Shown: positions 9,309-18,236 of the stretch, in pieces
Position numbering within the stretch: the stretch's first letter is position 1
How the letters are laid out: every line of letters begins with the position of its first letter
NCBI GenBank assembly: GCA_965248915.1
Contig: OZ252216.1
Span: 434,001-498,000, forward strand
From: CBDFLA01 sp965248915
GTDB taxonomy: Bacteria > Pseudomonadota > Alphaproteobacteria > M2410
DNA: 64,000 bases
Reading direction: 5' to 3'
The notes under the pieces: generated by a model
Seen by the model: the letters and a program-made list of their open reading frames with translations, nothing else
Told to the model about the DNA's origin: nothing
Database searches by the model: none
Position numbers and translations under genes: made by a program

Positions 9309-10550
9309 ATGGGTGACATTGCACATATAGAGTCGCTGGACTTCTTTATTGGGCTTCTCATAGTGGCCGCGATCTTTCTTCGCGACGTTCTCGCAAAATT
9401 TCAGATCCCTCCTATCGTCGGTTATGTGATTCTCGGATTTCTCGTTCGTGCCATCGACAATAATGTGGACATCATCTCCGAGCATGGTTTGGCCATCTTG
9501 GAATTTCTGGCCGGCGTTGGGGTGTTTGTTATTCTCTTTCGTGTGGGACTCGACTCAGACCTCCATGGCTTGAAGGAGAAATTGCCCGATGCTGTGCCGA
9601 TCTGGATTGGGAATGTTGTTCTATCAGCAGTTCCAGCTGGAGCATTGGCCTACTGGGTTTTCGGTCTTGGTGTTGTGCCAAGTCTTTTCACCGCGATTGC
9701 ATTGTCTGCGACTAGTGTCACCATCGGTGCCGGTGTTTGGTCCGACGCCGGAGCGCTAAAAACCCCTCTTGGCGATACCTTCCTGGATGTGGCTGAACTG
9801 GATGATCTCTCGGCTATCATTCTCATGGCATTTATGATCGCGCTCACCCCGGTTATTTTGAGTGGCAATAATGGCGCGTTGTTATCAACGTTGGGAGGGG
9901 TAACCCTTATCATCGCGGCCAAAGCCGTCTTCTTCGGTGTCATGTGTTATCTCATCGCCAGGTTTGCGACCAAGCCACTTTCACATCATCTCGTCAAAAT
10001 GCCTCCCACCAACGCTTCTGTCTTGGTGCTGGGAATAGGAATTGCCATTGCGGGGGTCGCTGGGATCTTAGGATTCTCCGTTGCGATAGGTGCGTTCTTT
10101 GCAGGTCTAATTTTTAGTCGCGATCCAGAAACGGTGCGCTTAGAAACGCTGTTCGAGCCACTCCATACTTTCTTCGCGCCCTTCTTCTTTATTCACATCG
10201 GATTTGCCATAGATCCTTCCGCTCTAGGGTCTGCATGGGGAATTGGATTGGCCTTGTTGGGGGTGGCGATTGTCGGCAAGCTGGTTGGTGCAGGTTTGCC
10301 AGCTCTGCCTATTTTTGGAACAGCGGGAGCCACTGTTATCGCGGTGAGCATGGTGCCACGAGCAGAAATGGCCCTCGTCATCATGCAAGAGGGGTCTGTG
10401 TTCGGCGCCGAAGCGGTTCCTCCGCAGCTCCTTGCCGCAATTGCGGTTGTTTCGCTCGCAACCTGCGTAGTCTTTCCCTATCTCATCACGCGTGCGATTG
10501 GGAAGCTTGATGGCCCCGGGTCAAAGCCTGCGAACCATTCATCTAAGTGA
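9309..10550 (+). CDS. CPA2-family cation/proton antiporter (Kef-type membrane part)
   Basis: Inner-membrane monovalent cation:proton antiporter of 413 aa with about 12 hydrophobic segments. The family pattern is clear: FQIPPIVGYVILGFLV near the N-terminus, the GLD motif in ILFRVGLDSD, DVAELDDLSAIILMAF in the core (the conserved acidic residues of the ion site), and FFFIHIGFAID. It ends shortly after the last membrane helix and has no TrkA-N/RCK domain, so it is the membrane part only, unlike KefB/KefC. It is divergent from the SDR gene and precedes the lipoprotein-HupE pair. The ion transported (Na+ or K+) cannot be told. Confidence 0.9.
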   Translation: MGDIAHIESLDFFIGLLIVAAIFLRDVLAKFQIPPIVGYVILGFLVRAIDNNVDIISEHGLAILEFLAGVGVFVILFRVGLDSDLHGLKEKLPDAVPIWIGNVVLSAVPAGALAYWVFGLGVVPSLFTAIALSATSVTIGAGVWSDAGALKTPLGDTFLDVAELDDLSAIILMAFMIALTPVILSGNNGALLSTLGGVTLIIAAKAVFFGVMCYLIARFATKPLSHHLVKMPPTNASVLVLGIGIAIAGVAGILGFSVAIGAFFAGLIFSRDPETVRLETLFEPLHTFFAPFFFIHIGFAIDPSALGSAWGIGLALLGVAIVGKLVGAGLPALPIFGTAGATVIAVSMVPRAEMALVIMQEGSVFGAEAVPPQLLAAIAVVSLATCVVFPYLITRAIGKLDGPGSKPANHSSK

Positions 10551-10702
10551 GAGCTCCAACGGCAATATCTCGAGCGTCTTCGCGTGCTTTTTGTCGGCCC
10601 TAGCCTTGATGTTTCCTCTTTTTTGCAGTCATGGCATAGTAACAAGGACGTTGGGCCGCGAAATGTGGCAATTCGCGACAAGATCCAAAGGAGATTATGG
10701 GG

Positions 10703-11320
10703 ATGTATAGATTTTTGCACAAACGAGCCGCGGTGGTTCTTATGTTCACACTGGCTTTTGGATTGGCGGCTTGCCTGCCTGAGTCAACACACCCCATATC
10801 TGATCCAGCAGCCGCTGAACCGGATAAACGTCTGACCGGCATGTGGTACGGCGGTCCCCCAAATGAACTGAGTGATCACTACTTCGCGTCCTTCCTGCCG
10901 CAGGACGACAATAGCACGGACATCTTCACCATCTCGTTTGATGATGACGGCGGCGAGTGGATCCGATTTTCGATGACACCTTCCACAGTGGGTGACCACA
11001 CCTACATGAACATTCTTTATCGCGACCAAAGCGATGATGAGGACTTCTTTGAGAACTATCTGCTCTGCTACTATTTCATCGACGACGAAGGGCGACTGCA
11101 GATCTGGTCCTTCTCAAATGAGGTAATTTCTGAAGCCATCGAGAATGGACTGCCTGGCACGGTTAAGGAAGGCAGTTGGGTGAGTGACATTGAGATCACG
11201 GCAAGTTCAGAAGAATTGCATGCGTTTCTACTGGCACAGGATCCTAAGGTTCTTTTCACCGAACCGGTCGGTATCTACGAAAAAATCGAACCGCCAATCG
11301 TGACCACTGGAGACGAATAG
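10703..11320 (+). CDS. Predicted lipoprotein of unknown function
   Basis: About 205 aa. A basic N-terminus (MYRFLHKR), a hydrophobic stretch (AAVVLMFTLAFGL) and the lipobox LAAC predict lipidation of the cysteine and membrane anchoring. The mature part is acidic, with paired Asp/Glu runs, and shows no recognised domain. ATG codons at 10697 and 10703 are both possible; AGGAG at 10689-10693 is better spaced for 10703. The stop is immediately followed by the GTG of the HupE-like gene with no gap, so the two are probably translated together and may act together at the membrane. Confidence 0.85.
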   Translation: MYRFLHKRAAVVLMFTLAFGLAACLPESTHPISDPAAAEPDKRLTGMWYGGPPNELSDHYFASFLPQDDNSTDIFTISFDDDGGEWIRFSMTPSTVGDHTYMNILYRDQSDDEDFFENYLLCYYFIDDEGRLQIWSFSNEVISEAIENGLPGTVKEGSWVSDIEITASSEELHAFLLAQDPKVLFTEPVGIYEKIEPPIVTTGDE

Positions 11321-12571
11321 GTGACGCCATCTTCTGGTCGCTGGCGATTGTTGCTGGCGGCACTTCTTCTTGTCTGTGGAGTTTTGGGCGTCGGCAATCT
11401 TGTCGAAGCCAACGCGCATTCGCGAAGTCAATCCTATTCAACCTGGCGTATTGACGGATCGCGTGTAGATGTCGTTTTCACGGTAAGTGCCCGTGAAGTG
11501 ACGCGCCTTCCTTCAACAAAAGGAAAGAGTGGCGATTTAGGAAATTCGCTGTCACAGCATCTGGCATCCCGCCTTTCGGTGATCCGCGCTGATGGCACGT
11601 CTTGCTCCGTGCTGGCCGGTCCGGTCGCGCTGAACACAAGGCCTGGATATGTAGGGCTTGAATGGACGTTTGATTGCGACGGAGCAGACGCGGTCCAATT
11701 GCGAAATGGCGGCTTTTTTGATGTAGCAATGGGCCATGTGAATTTCGCTCGCATCGACTTTGGGGGGCAAAACCTCACTGAGGTGATGTTCGCAGTGGAT
11801 ACCCGCAGCCACATCGTTGATCTGACCGATGGCGGAAGTGTCACCTCCGGATCGGCGACCTTTTCGAGTTATCTGGTTTTAGGCGTCAAACACATCCTCG
11901 TAGGCATCGATCATATTGCCTTTCTGATTGCCCTTCTCTTGTTGGTCGGGCGGCCTCGAGATGTGATCCTGATCGTGACAGGGTTTACTATCGGTCACAG
12001 TTTGACATTGTCTTTGGCTGCGCTCGGCGTTGTTGAGCCGAACATTCCCATCGTGGAATCGCTCATTGGGTTCACGATTGCGATTGTGGCTCTCGAAAAT
12101 GTTGGCGCGTCCACCGGGTTGACGCAAAGGCTTGGCGTATGGGCAGCAATAGCCCTCGTTGTGTTCGCAATGGGTGCGGGCTTTGGCGGGATCGGTCCTC
12201 CATGGTTTACGCTTTTGGGTTTGGCCCTCTTTACCTATTGTTATCTCGCCTTGGTTGGGTCGGCCGAACAGGCGATCAAACTGCGGCCAGCTATAACGGT
12301 TCTCTTCGGACTCATTCACGGGTTTGGTTTCGCAAGTGTCTTAAGCGAAATTGGATTGCCAACGAGCAAACTGGTACTCGCGCTGTTTGGGTTCAATTTG
12401 GGCGTCGAGCTTGGGCAAATCATGGTCGTCATGTTGTTGGCCGGCGTCTCTTATGGTGTCGCGCGCCTCCTGCCACGCAATAACAAGTCACACCTCGTTG
12501 ATGTCATGTCAGCGATACTATTTGGCTTGGGGCTTTATTGGTTCGTCGGTCGAGCGCTGCAGATCGTTTAA
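11321..12571 (+). CDS. HupE/UreJ-like membrane protein
   Basis: A 416-aa protein starting at GTG directly after the lipoprotein stop. It has an N-terminal signal-type helix (LLLAALLLVCGVLGVG), an extracytoplasmic domain of about 150 residues, and a C-terminal block of six or seven membrane helices. The membrane part carries the HupE/UreJ signature: HILVGIDH (H-X5-D-H), GHSLTLSLAA and GLIHGFGFAS, histidine motifs linked in this superfamily to nickel or other metal movement. No hydrogenase or urease genes lie nearby, so metal transport is not established here. The protein belongs to the HupE/UreJ_2-type group with an added N-terminal domain. Confidence 0.85.
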   Translation: MTPSSGRWRLLLAALLLVCGVLGVGNLVEANAHSRSQSYSTWRIDGSRVDVVFTVSAREVTRLPSTKGKSGDLGNSLSQHLASRLSVIRADGTSCSVLAGPVALNTRPGYVGLEWTFDCDGADAVQLRNGGFFDVAMGHVNFARIDFGGQNLTEVMFAVDTRSHIVDLTDGGSVTSGSATFSSYLVLGVKHILVGIDHIAFLIALLLLVGRPRDVILIVTGFTIGHSLTLSLAALGVVEPNIPIVESLIGFTIAIVALENVGASTGLTQRLGVWAAIALVVFAMGAGFGGIGPPWFTLLGLALFTYCYLALVGSAEQAIKLRPAITVLFGLIHGFGFASVLSEIGLPTSKLVLALFGFNLGVELGQIMVVMLLAGVSYGVARLLPRNNKSHLVDVMSAILFGLGLYWFVGRALQIV

Positions 12572-12581
12572 CAATCCAAGA

Positions 12582-13988
12582 TTACAAGGGTGGGCGTTGC
12601 TTGTGGTGCTCGGTCGCTTGTTCAAAGGCGTGAGCGATCTGTAGGACTTGCCTGTCGTGTCTTGGCTTTCCAACAATTTGCAGTCCAATCGGCAAACCCT
12701 CGCTCGTGAAACCCGCCGGAACCGAAATACAAGGGCAGTGCGTGAGCGAAATTGCGCAGCAGATCTGCATCCACTGCAGGTAATTGTCAAACGTGTGCCC
12801 TTCAATCTCGCGGGGCCAATCCCACTCAACAGGAAAGGGGGGAAGCTGCGCCGCCGGTAGAATGAGATAGTCATAATTCTCAAAGAACTTCAGCATTTTT
12901 TGGTAGAGCGCTGCGCGGGCTGTTCGCGCCTGCATCATATCACCCACGCTTCGATCAAGTCCCTGCTGGAGATTCCAGATGATGGTGTCTTTAAATAGTT
13001 CTTCGGTCTTGTCTCCATAGGGTTCATAGCGCCCAACAAAGAGTTCAGATCTGAGCGTCAAGAAGATCTCTTCTGCGTTTTTTAGATTGGGTTCTGCTTG
13101 TTCGACAATACACTCCATGTCTTCAAAGATCGAGAGAACAGGTTCAAGCGTTTGTGTCACACGGCGGTCAACCGGCAGATGGCCGAGGTCTGGCGACCAA
13201 GCAATTCGTGCTCCTTTGAAATCGCGCCTCAAGGACCCAAGAAATTCGTCTCCGGTTCCGTCGAGGGACAGAGGATCGCGCGCATTGCGTCCAGCCATCA
13301 CCGACAGAAGCAGTGCGGCGTCTTCCACCGTGCGCCCCATGGGGCCAAGCACCGACATGGTGTCATCGTGCCGATCACTCGGATAACGAGGAATGCGGCC
13401 CGGCGACGGACGAAACCCAACCACATTGCAAAAACTTGCAGGATTACGGAGGGAGCCCCCTAAGTCACTTCCGTCCGCGAGGGGCAGCATGCCGCTTGCC
13501 AAGGCAGCGGCGGCGCCGCCACTGGAGCCACCGGCGGATTTTGTGGTGTCGTACGGGTTTCGTGTCGCGCCAAAGACGCGATTGAACGTGTGTGACCCAG
13601 CTCCAAATTCCGGCGTGTTCGTTTTCCCAATGACGATCGCCCCCTCTTGTTTGAGCCTTTCGACAAAGAGTTGATCCTGGCTGGGCACATGGTCTTTAAA
13701 AAGTGGAGAGCCGAACGTCGTACGCATCCCCTTTGTTTCAACCAGGTCTTTGATGGCGATGGGCAATCCAAAAAGCCGCCCTTTGGCTTCACCGCGTGCC
13801 AGCATTTCGTCTAGATCCCGCGCCCGTGCCAGGCCGCCTTCCTCATCTAAGGTGCAAATGGCGTTGATTTCTGGGTTGGCGTCCTCAATACGAGCTAGGA
13901 AGGTCTGCATAACCTCCATGCAGGAAGTGTCGCGGTTCAAAATGCCGTCACGAATGTGCGCGGCGCGATCAAAAATGAGGTCTGACAT
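12582..13988 (-). CDS. Amidase-signature-family hydrolase
   Basis: Amide-bond hydrolase of 468 aa. The Ser-cisSer-Lys triad is visible: Lys in PIAIKDLVET, the glycine/serine-rich TKSAGGSSGGAAAALASG, and the nucleophile serine in GSDLGGSLRNPASFC. The ATG at 13988 follows AGGAG and begins MSDLIFDRAAHIRDGI; the frame extends upstream without a better start. It converges with the HupE-like gene (10 bp apart) and is divergent from the alkylsulfatase-like gene. GatA is unlikely because no gatB or gatC is adjacent and the C-terminus is of the general amidase type. Substrate unknown. Confidence 0.93.
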   Translation of the reverse strand: MSDLIFDRAAHIRDGILNRDTSCMEVMQTFLARIEDANPEINAICTLDEEGGLARARDLDEMLARGEAKGRLFGLPIAIKDLVETKGMRTTFGSPLFKDHVPSQDQLFVERLKQEGAIVIGKTNTPEFGAGSHTFNRVFGATRNPYDTTKSAGGSSGGAAAALASGMLPLADGSDLGGSLRNPASFCNVVGFRPSPGRIPRYPSDRHDDTMSVLGPMGRTVEDAALLLSVMAGRNARDPLSLDGTGDEFLGSLRRDFKGARIAWSPDLGHLPVDRRVTQTLEPVLSIFEDMECIVEQAEPNLKNAEEIFLTLRSELFVGRYEPYGDKTEELFKDTIIWNLQQGLDRSVGDMMQARTARAALYQKMLKFFENYDYLILPAAQLPPFPVEWDWPREIEGHTFDNYLQWMQICCAISLTHCPCISVPAGFTSEGLPIGLQIVGKPRHDRQVLQIAHAFEQATEHHKQRPPL

Positions 13989-14089
13989 TGAAATCTCCTG
14001 GCGCTTTCCGAAGCTGGGAATAGCCTTGCAAGGCTGCACTGTGAACAATACCCTCATGGCAAGAAGAACAAAAGGTGAGGGAGGGTAAC

Positions 14090-15958
14090 GTGTTGAATTC
14101 AACTCTAGTGTTACGTCATGCAAAGGTCGCCCTTGTTCTTGGCGCTTTGCCATTTTTTGCGTCCTGTGAAAAAGGTAGCGCCTGGGTGGACGCCCTTGGC
14201 GGTCCCGGCCAAAACCCTTCATCAGAAAAACTTGTCATTGAGCCTTCAATTCCGGCGGAGCTTGCAGAGCACACCAAGCATTTCGAACCAAAGGTCTACA
14301 AAATAGGAGACAATGTCTATTCCGCGGTAGGTCACTCACTGGCCAATACGGTTATGATCGAAGGGCGCGACGGAATCATATTGGTCGACGTTGGCGGTCA
14401 CATGTTTGGTGGCGAAGCGGCCAAGGCAGAACTGAGAAAGATTACCGACAAACCGGTAAAGGCGATTGTCTATACGCATTTCCATCCCGACCATTGGGGT
14501 GGGGTCAAGGCGTGGGTTTCTGAAGAAGACGTGAAATCTGGCAAGGTCGACATCATCGCCCATGAAACACTTCTCGGTAATGTCGTTCGCCAAGGGGGGC
14601 TCGTTGGGCCCATTCTTTCCATGCGCTCAGCATACTCCTTTGGTGTCGGCATGTTGTCATCAGAACAAACCGCACAGATGAACGGCGGCATTGGTCCATC
14701 TGAGTCGCAAGCAACACAAGATGAAAGTGTTGAGAATGTTGCCACTTTCATCGCGCCAACACGAACCTTCGCTGACACGATGAATGTTACCATTGCAGGC
14801 GTACGAATGGAGTTTTTCTATGCCCCATCAGAGGCGCCGGATGAAATTGCGATCTACTTGCCTGACAGCAAGACTTTGCTTTCCGCCGAAGTTATTCAAG
14901 GTCCAACCTTGCCCAACATCCACACCTTGCGCGGCACCAAATTTCGCGATCCGGTTCAATGGGTAAAAAGTATCGATTTATTGCGCTCAAAACGTGCGGT
15001 GAACATGGTGCCAAGCCATGGGCAGCCTGTTTACGGCAAGGAAAAGGTTGAAGAGGTCTTGCGCATGACACGGGACGGGATCCAATTCGTGCATGATCAA
15101 ACCATTCGGCACATGAACAAGGGTCTAACCCCGGATGAGTTGGCTGAAGCCGTGAAATTTCCTCCGCATCTTGAGACCTACAAACCGTATCTGAGACAGT
15201 ATTATGGATCGGTCAAACACTCTGTTCGACAGGTTTACACCGGCTACCTCGGATGGTTTGAGGGTGATCCAGTTGATCTGGACCCGACGCCTTTCACAGA
15301 GCGTGCTCAGCGCACGGTCGATCTTATGGGAGGGCGGAATAAAGTCCTTCGTGCAGCGTCGAAGGCATTCGACGAAGGAGATAATCAATGGGTCGCCGAA
15401 CTCACAACCCTCATCATACGGATTGATCACGACGATATGGAGGCGCGCCGATTGAAGGCCGCCTCCTATCGCCGCCTCGGGTATGCCTCCATCAATATCA
15501 ATTGGCGGAACTGGTATCTGGCCGCCGCCGAAGAACTTGATGGCAATACAGATCAGATTGCTTTGCTCATTGGCATTGCGCGCATATTCTCATCGCCAGA
15601 TGTGATCGCATCCTGGCCAGGCAAGATCCTGGTCGAGGGACTGTCGCCGCGGTTGAAAGCAGAAGAGACTTTGGATCTAAACTTGATCGCGGGATTTGTC
15701 TTCTCCGACACCGGTGAGAAGTGTGGCCTTGAGATTAGACGAGGCGTTGCCCAGTTCCATGAGAAGATGCCCCGCTCCCGGGATCTTACGGTCACGACCA
15801 CGCGCGCGACCCTGATCGGGGTCGGTACGGGCCAGTTGTCGATGGATGAGGCGCTCAATTCTGGCGCTTTGAGATTTGAAGGGGACTCAAGTAATTTCGA
15901 GAGATTCTTCTCAAGTTTCGAAAGCCCAATTCAACCGATCTATCTGTCCGTTCGATAA
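14090..15958 (+). CDS. Alkylsulfatase-like metallo-beta-lactamase-fold lipoprotein
   Basis: About 622 aa, related to SdsA1/BDS1-type alkylsulfatases, which hydrolyse primary alkyl sulfates such as detergents with a binuclear zinc site. The N-terminal MBL domain has the metal motif THFHPDHWGG and a later VPSHGQPVYG. This is followed by the helical dimerisation domain (ending near ASYRRLGYASININWRNWY) and an SCP2-like C-terminal domain. The GTG at 14090 follows GGGAGGG with good spacing. Its N-terminus (LVLRHAKVALVLGALPFFASC) ends in a lipobox-like FASC, so it is probably membrane-anchored. It is divergent from the amidase. A different ester substrate is possible. Confidence 0.88.
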   Translation: MLNSTLVLRHAKVALVLGALPFFASCEKGSAWVDALGGPGQNPSSEKLVIEPSIPAELAEHTKHFEPKVYKIGDNVYSAVGHSLANTVMIEGRDGIILVDVGGHMFGGEAAKAELRKITDKPVKAIVYTHFHPDHWGGVKAWVSEEDVKSGKVDIIAHETLLGNVVRQGGLVGPILSMRSAYSFGVGMLSSEQTAQMNGGIGPSESQATQDESVENVATFIAPTRTFADTMNVTIAGVRMEFFYAPSEAPDEIAIYLPDSKTLLSAEVIQGPTLPNIHTLRGTKFRDPVQWVKSIDLLRSKRAVNMVPSHGQPVYGKEKVEEVLRMTRDGIQFVHDQTIRHMNKGLTPDELAEAVKFPPHLETYKPYLRQYYGSVKHSVRQVYTGYLGWFEGDPVDLDPTPFTERAQRTVDLMGGRNKVLRAASKAFDEGDNQWVAELTTLIIRIDHDDMEARRLKAASYRRLGYASININWRNWYLAAAEELDGNTDQIALLIGIARIFSSPDVIASWPGKILVEGLSPRLKAEETLDLNLIAGFVFSDTGEKCGLEIRRGVAQFHEKMPRSRDLTVTTTRATLIGVGTGQLSMDEALNSGALRFEGDSSNFERFFSSFESPIQPIYLSVR

Positions 15959-16052
15959 AATGTGCGGGTTTTGCACTATTACTAGAAATGTCCGGACAAA
16001 TCGTGTAGGATGTACTAGTCAGTCAAAATCACCGTTTCCAAGGGTGTGAGCC

Positions 16053-17096
16053 ATGAAACAGCCCAAAGACTTCTTCCGCCCGCTCTCGATCGGTGCGCCG
16101 ATCCCTTTTCGCGAAGTTCCGGTTTCCTTGGAGCGGATGGTTCATTTTTTCCCGCCTCACGTAGAAAAAATGCGGGCCAAGGTCCCAGATATGTTGGGGA
16201 AAGTGGATGTTCTTCTTGGAAATTTGGAAGACGCCATTCCCGCGGACGCAAAAGAGGCCGCACGCGCTGGTTTCATTAAGGTCGCCAAGGCCACCGACTT
16301 TGCAAACACCGGGCTATGGACGCGCATCAATTGTCTGAACAGCCCTTGGGTGCTCGATGATATCACGGACATCGTGGCAACAATTGGCGACAAACTGGAT
16401 GTCATGATGTTGCCAAAAGTGGAAGGGCCTTGGGACATTCACTACCTCGATCAATTGCTCGCGCAATTGGAGGCCCGCCACAATATTCAAACGCCCATTA
16501 TGATCCATGCCATTCTTGAAACCGCTCAAGGGGTGAAGAATGTTGAGGAGATCGCACTCGCCAGTCCACGTATGCATGGCATGAGCCTGGGGCCAGCCGA
16601 TTTGGCCGCATCGCGAGGGATGAAGACAACCCGTGTCGGCGGTGGTCATCCCTCATATGGTGTCCTTGAGGACGGTAACGATGACACAAGTGATCGCACC
16701 CTCTATCAACAAGACCTCTGGCACTACACCGTCGCAAAAATGGTTGATGCCTGCATGAGCGCTGGGATCAAAGCATTCTACGGGCCGTTCGGTGACTTTA
16801 GTGATGAAAGGGCTTGTGAAGCCCAATTCAGAAACGCCTTTCTTCAGGGATGCGTGGGGACATGGTCCCTCCACCCCAGTCAGATTGAAATTGCCAAACG
16901 TGTCTTCAGTCCCGACGTTGATGAAGTTCTCTTTGCAAAGAAGATCCTAGAAGCAATGCCCGATGGGACCGGCGCCGTCATGATTGATGGGAAGATGCAA
17001 GATGACGCCACTTGGAAACAAGCAAAGGTCATCGTTGATCTTGCCAAACATGTGGCCGAGAAGGATCCAGAGCGCGCTGCCGCTTACCAATTCTAG
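16053..17096 (+). CDS. HpcH/HpaI aldolase, CitE / malyl-CoA-lyase-like
   Basis: A 347-aa TIM-barrel enzyme of the citrate lyase beta/malyl-CoA lyase group, which cleaves or forms C-C bonds in CoA esters such as malyl-CoA, citramalyl-CoA or beta-methylmalyl-CoA. Visible family motifs are GNLEDAIP (metal-ligand acidic residue), RINCLNSPW (CoA/substrate arginine), MLPKVEG, HAILETAQGV (second metal glutamate), GMSLGPADLAASRGM and WSLHPSQIEIA. It stands alone; no citrate lyase alpha or gamma genes are next to it, favouring a stand-alone lyase over a citrate lyase subunit. The precise acyl-CoA is not resolved. Confidence 0.85.
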   Translation: MKQPKDFFRPLSIGAPIPFREVPVSLERMVHFFPPHVEKMRAKVPDMLGKVDVLLGNLEDAIPADAKEAARAGFIKVAKATDFANTGLWTRINCLNSPWVLDDITDIVATIGDKLDVMMLPKVEGPWDIHYLDQLLAQLEARHNIQTPIMIHAILETAQGVKNVEEIALASPRMHGMSLGPADLAASRGMKTTRVGGGHPSYGVLEDGNDDTSDRTLYQQDLWHYTVAKMVDACMSAGIKAFYGPFGDFSDERACEAQFRNAFLQGCVGTWSLHPSQIEIAKRVFSPDVDEVLFAKKILEAMPDGTGAVMIDGKMQDDATWKQAKVIVDLAKHVAEKDPERAAAYQF

Positions 17097-17113
17097 TTCC
17101 ACCTAAAGGCGTC

Positions 17114-17132
17114 GTTGAGAGGTATTCTCAAC
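17114..17132 (+). terminator. Hairpin after the CitE-like gene
   Basis: A perfect 7-bp inverted repeat (GTTGAGA / TCTCAAC) with a 5-base loop lies 17 bp after the stop of the lyase gene. There is no clear T-run after it, so it may act as a weak terminator or a 3' stabilising hairpin rather than a strong intrinsic terminator. Confidence 0.3.
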
Positions 17133-17182
17133 TAGTCCCTTCAGGCTTTTCGCCGAAGCGGTTGCACATGACTTGCGTCAAT

Positions 17183-17196
17183 TTGTACTGTTTCAA
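17183..17196. promoter_or_regulatory. FNR-type site candidate upstream of the ccoN relic
   Basis: TTGTACTGTTTCAA keeps the outer TTG...TCAA of the FNR consensus TTGAT-N4-ATCAA with three mismatches in the inner bases. It sits about 80 bp before the ccoN start, where Fnr control is expected for cbb3 oxidase genes. The match is moderate and the gene it would control is broken. Confidence 0.3.
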
Positions 17197-17275
17197 AGTG
17201 ATTCTAATCTGTGCCAGTAAGTGTGCCGTCTATGGCGCAATTGCAACGCAATCTAAGAAAAAAGAGAGATAGCAG

Positions 17276-17961
17276 ATGAGCGATTCTCGCCCTGCCAGTG
17301 GGACAGGGGGCTTCGGTCCACCGACCACCTATTACGGCGCGATTGGCCTCTCCTTAGTGGGGCTCGTTCTCGGAATCTTGTGGGCAATGAATGCGGCGGA
17401 CGGGCCAATGGCCTTTCACGGTGTCGTGTTCACTTTGTTCAGTGTGGCCTGCCTGTGGGGTGTGTTTGATCGCTTGCGCCGTGGCGGGCCGCGTCCTGAC
17501 TTTGCCACCGATGACGGATACAATTTCGCAGTTGTACGTGCCGGTGCCATCGCTTCGACGTTTTGGGGGGTGATAGGTTTTGTTGTTGGTTTGGTGATCG
17601 CTTTGCAACTTGCCGCACCTGCGCTCAACTTTGATTGGCCTATACGAATTTCGGTCGACTAAGACCTCTACACACATCGGCGGTGATCTTCGCCTTTGGC
17701 GGCAACGTTCTGCTTGCCACTTCGTTTTACTCGGTGCAGCGCACCAGTCGTGCCAAGCTCGCAGGCGATCTCGCGCCATGGTTCGTCTTTTGGGGATATC
17801 AACTCTTCATCGTGCTTGTGGCCACGGGCTATGTCTTAGGAGTTACCCAGGGCAAAGAATACGCAGAGCCGGAATGGTATATCGATTTGTGGCTAACCGT
17901 TGTTTGGGTCGTTTATCTCCTCGTCTTCCTCGCGACATTGTGGCGTCGCAAAGAACATGAA
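17276..17961 (+). pseudogene. ccoN: ccoN relic: 5' half of cbb3 cytochrome oxidase subunit I
   Basis: The first frame (17276-17662) begins YYGAIGLSLVGLVLGILWA and runs to ALQLAAPALNFDW; the family's next residues, FGRLRPLHTSAVIFAFGGN, appear in another frame from about 17641. One base is missing near 17638-17641 (tggcc-tatacg). The second frame continues through APWFVFWGYQLFIVLVATGY and EPEWYIDLWLTVVWVVYL to RRKEHE at 17961, after which similarity stops. Only about the first 225 of roughly 480 residues remain. The histidine in RLRPLH (low-spin heme side) is present, but the heme b3/CuB half is gone. It cannot make a working oxidase. No ccoO, ccoQ or ccoP follows. Confidence 0.85.
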
Positions 17962-18111
17962 TCCGTAAGTCAAACTGATTGCAGGGGTCACCCACAGGTC
18001 GTGCCAGCCCTTGGCCAGCCACTCCCAAGGGGCATCTTTGGAAATTTTCTGGATTGTGATACCTGGGTGTGACAATGCGGTGTCCGACATTTGCTTGTCG
18101 CCTGGGCTCAT
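17950..18111 (-). pseudogene. 5' fragment of a DUF2189 membrane-protein gene
   Basis: On the minus strand, from the ATG at 18111 (MSPGDKQMSDTALSHPG), the frame reads the characteristic DUF2189 N-terminus, with WEWLAKGWHDLW and SLTYGFMFF. Similarity then ends abruptly at about 17950, exactly where the convergent ccoN similarity also ends; the remaining codons are antisense to ccoN. DUF2189 proteins are multi-pass membrane proteins, in my memory often found near oxidase genes in alphaproteobacteria. Only about 53 residues survive. A ribosome-site-like GGAATAGCGGAG precedes the ATG. Confidence 0.7.
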
Positions 18112-18236
18112 CTCCGCTATTCCTCCGGTAGAAGTTCACTGAATCTACGCTTGAGATTAACTCAAGTTTGCGCCTCTGTCTGCATCACTTGGTTTGCTGA
18201 TAGTCAATCTCAACAAGTCACAAGAAGGTCATTGAA

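Noticed and set aside
17630..17650. The ccoN frameshift as a programmed frameshift
   Set aside because: There is no slippery heptamer, and the 3' half of the gene is missing, so decay is the simpler explanation. A base-call error at this point remains possible.
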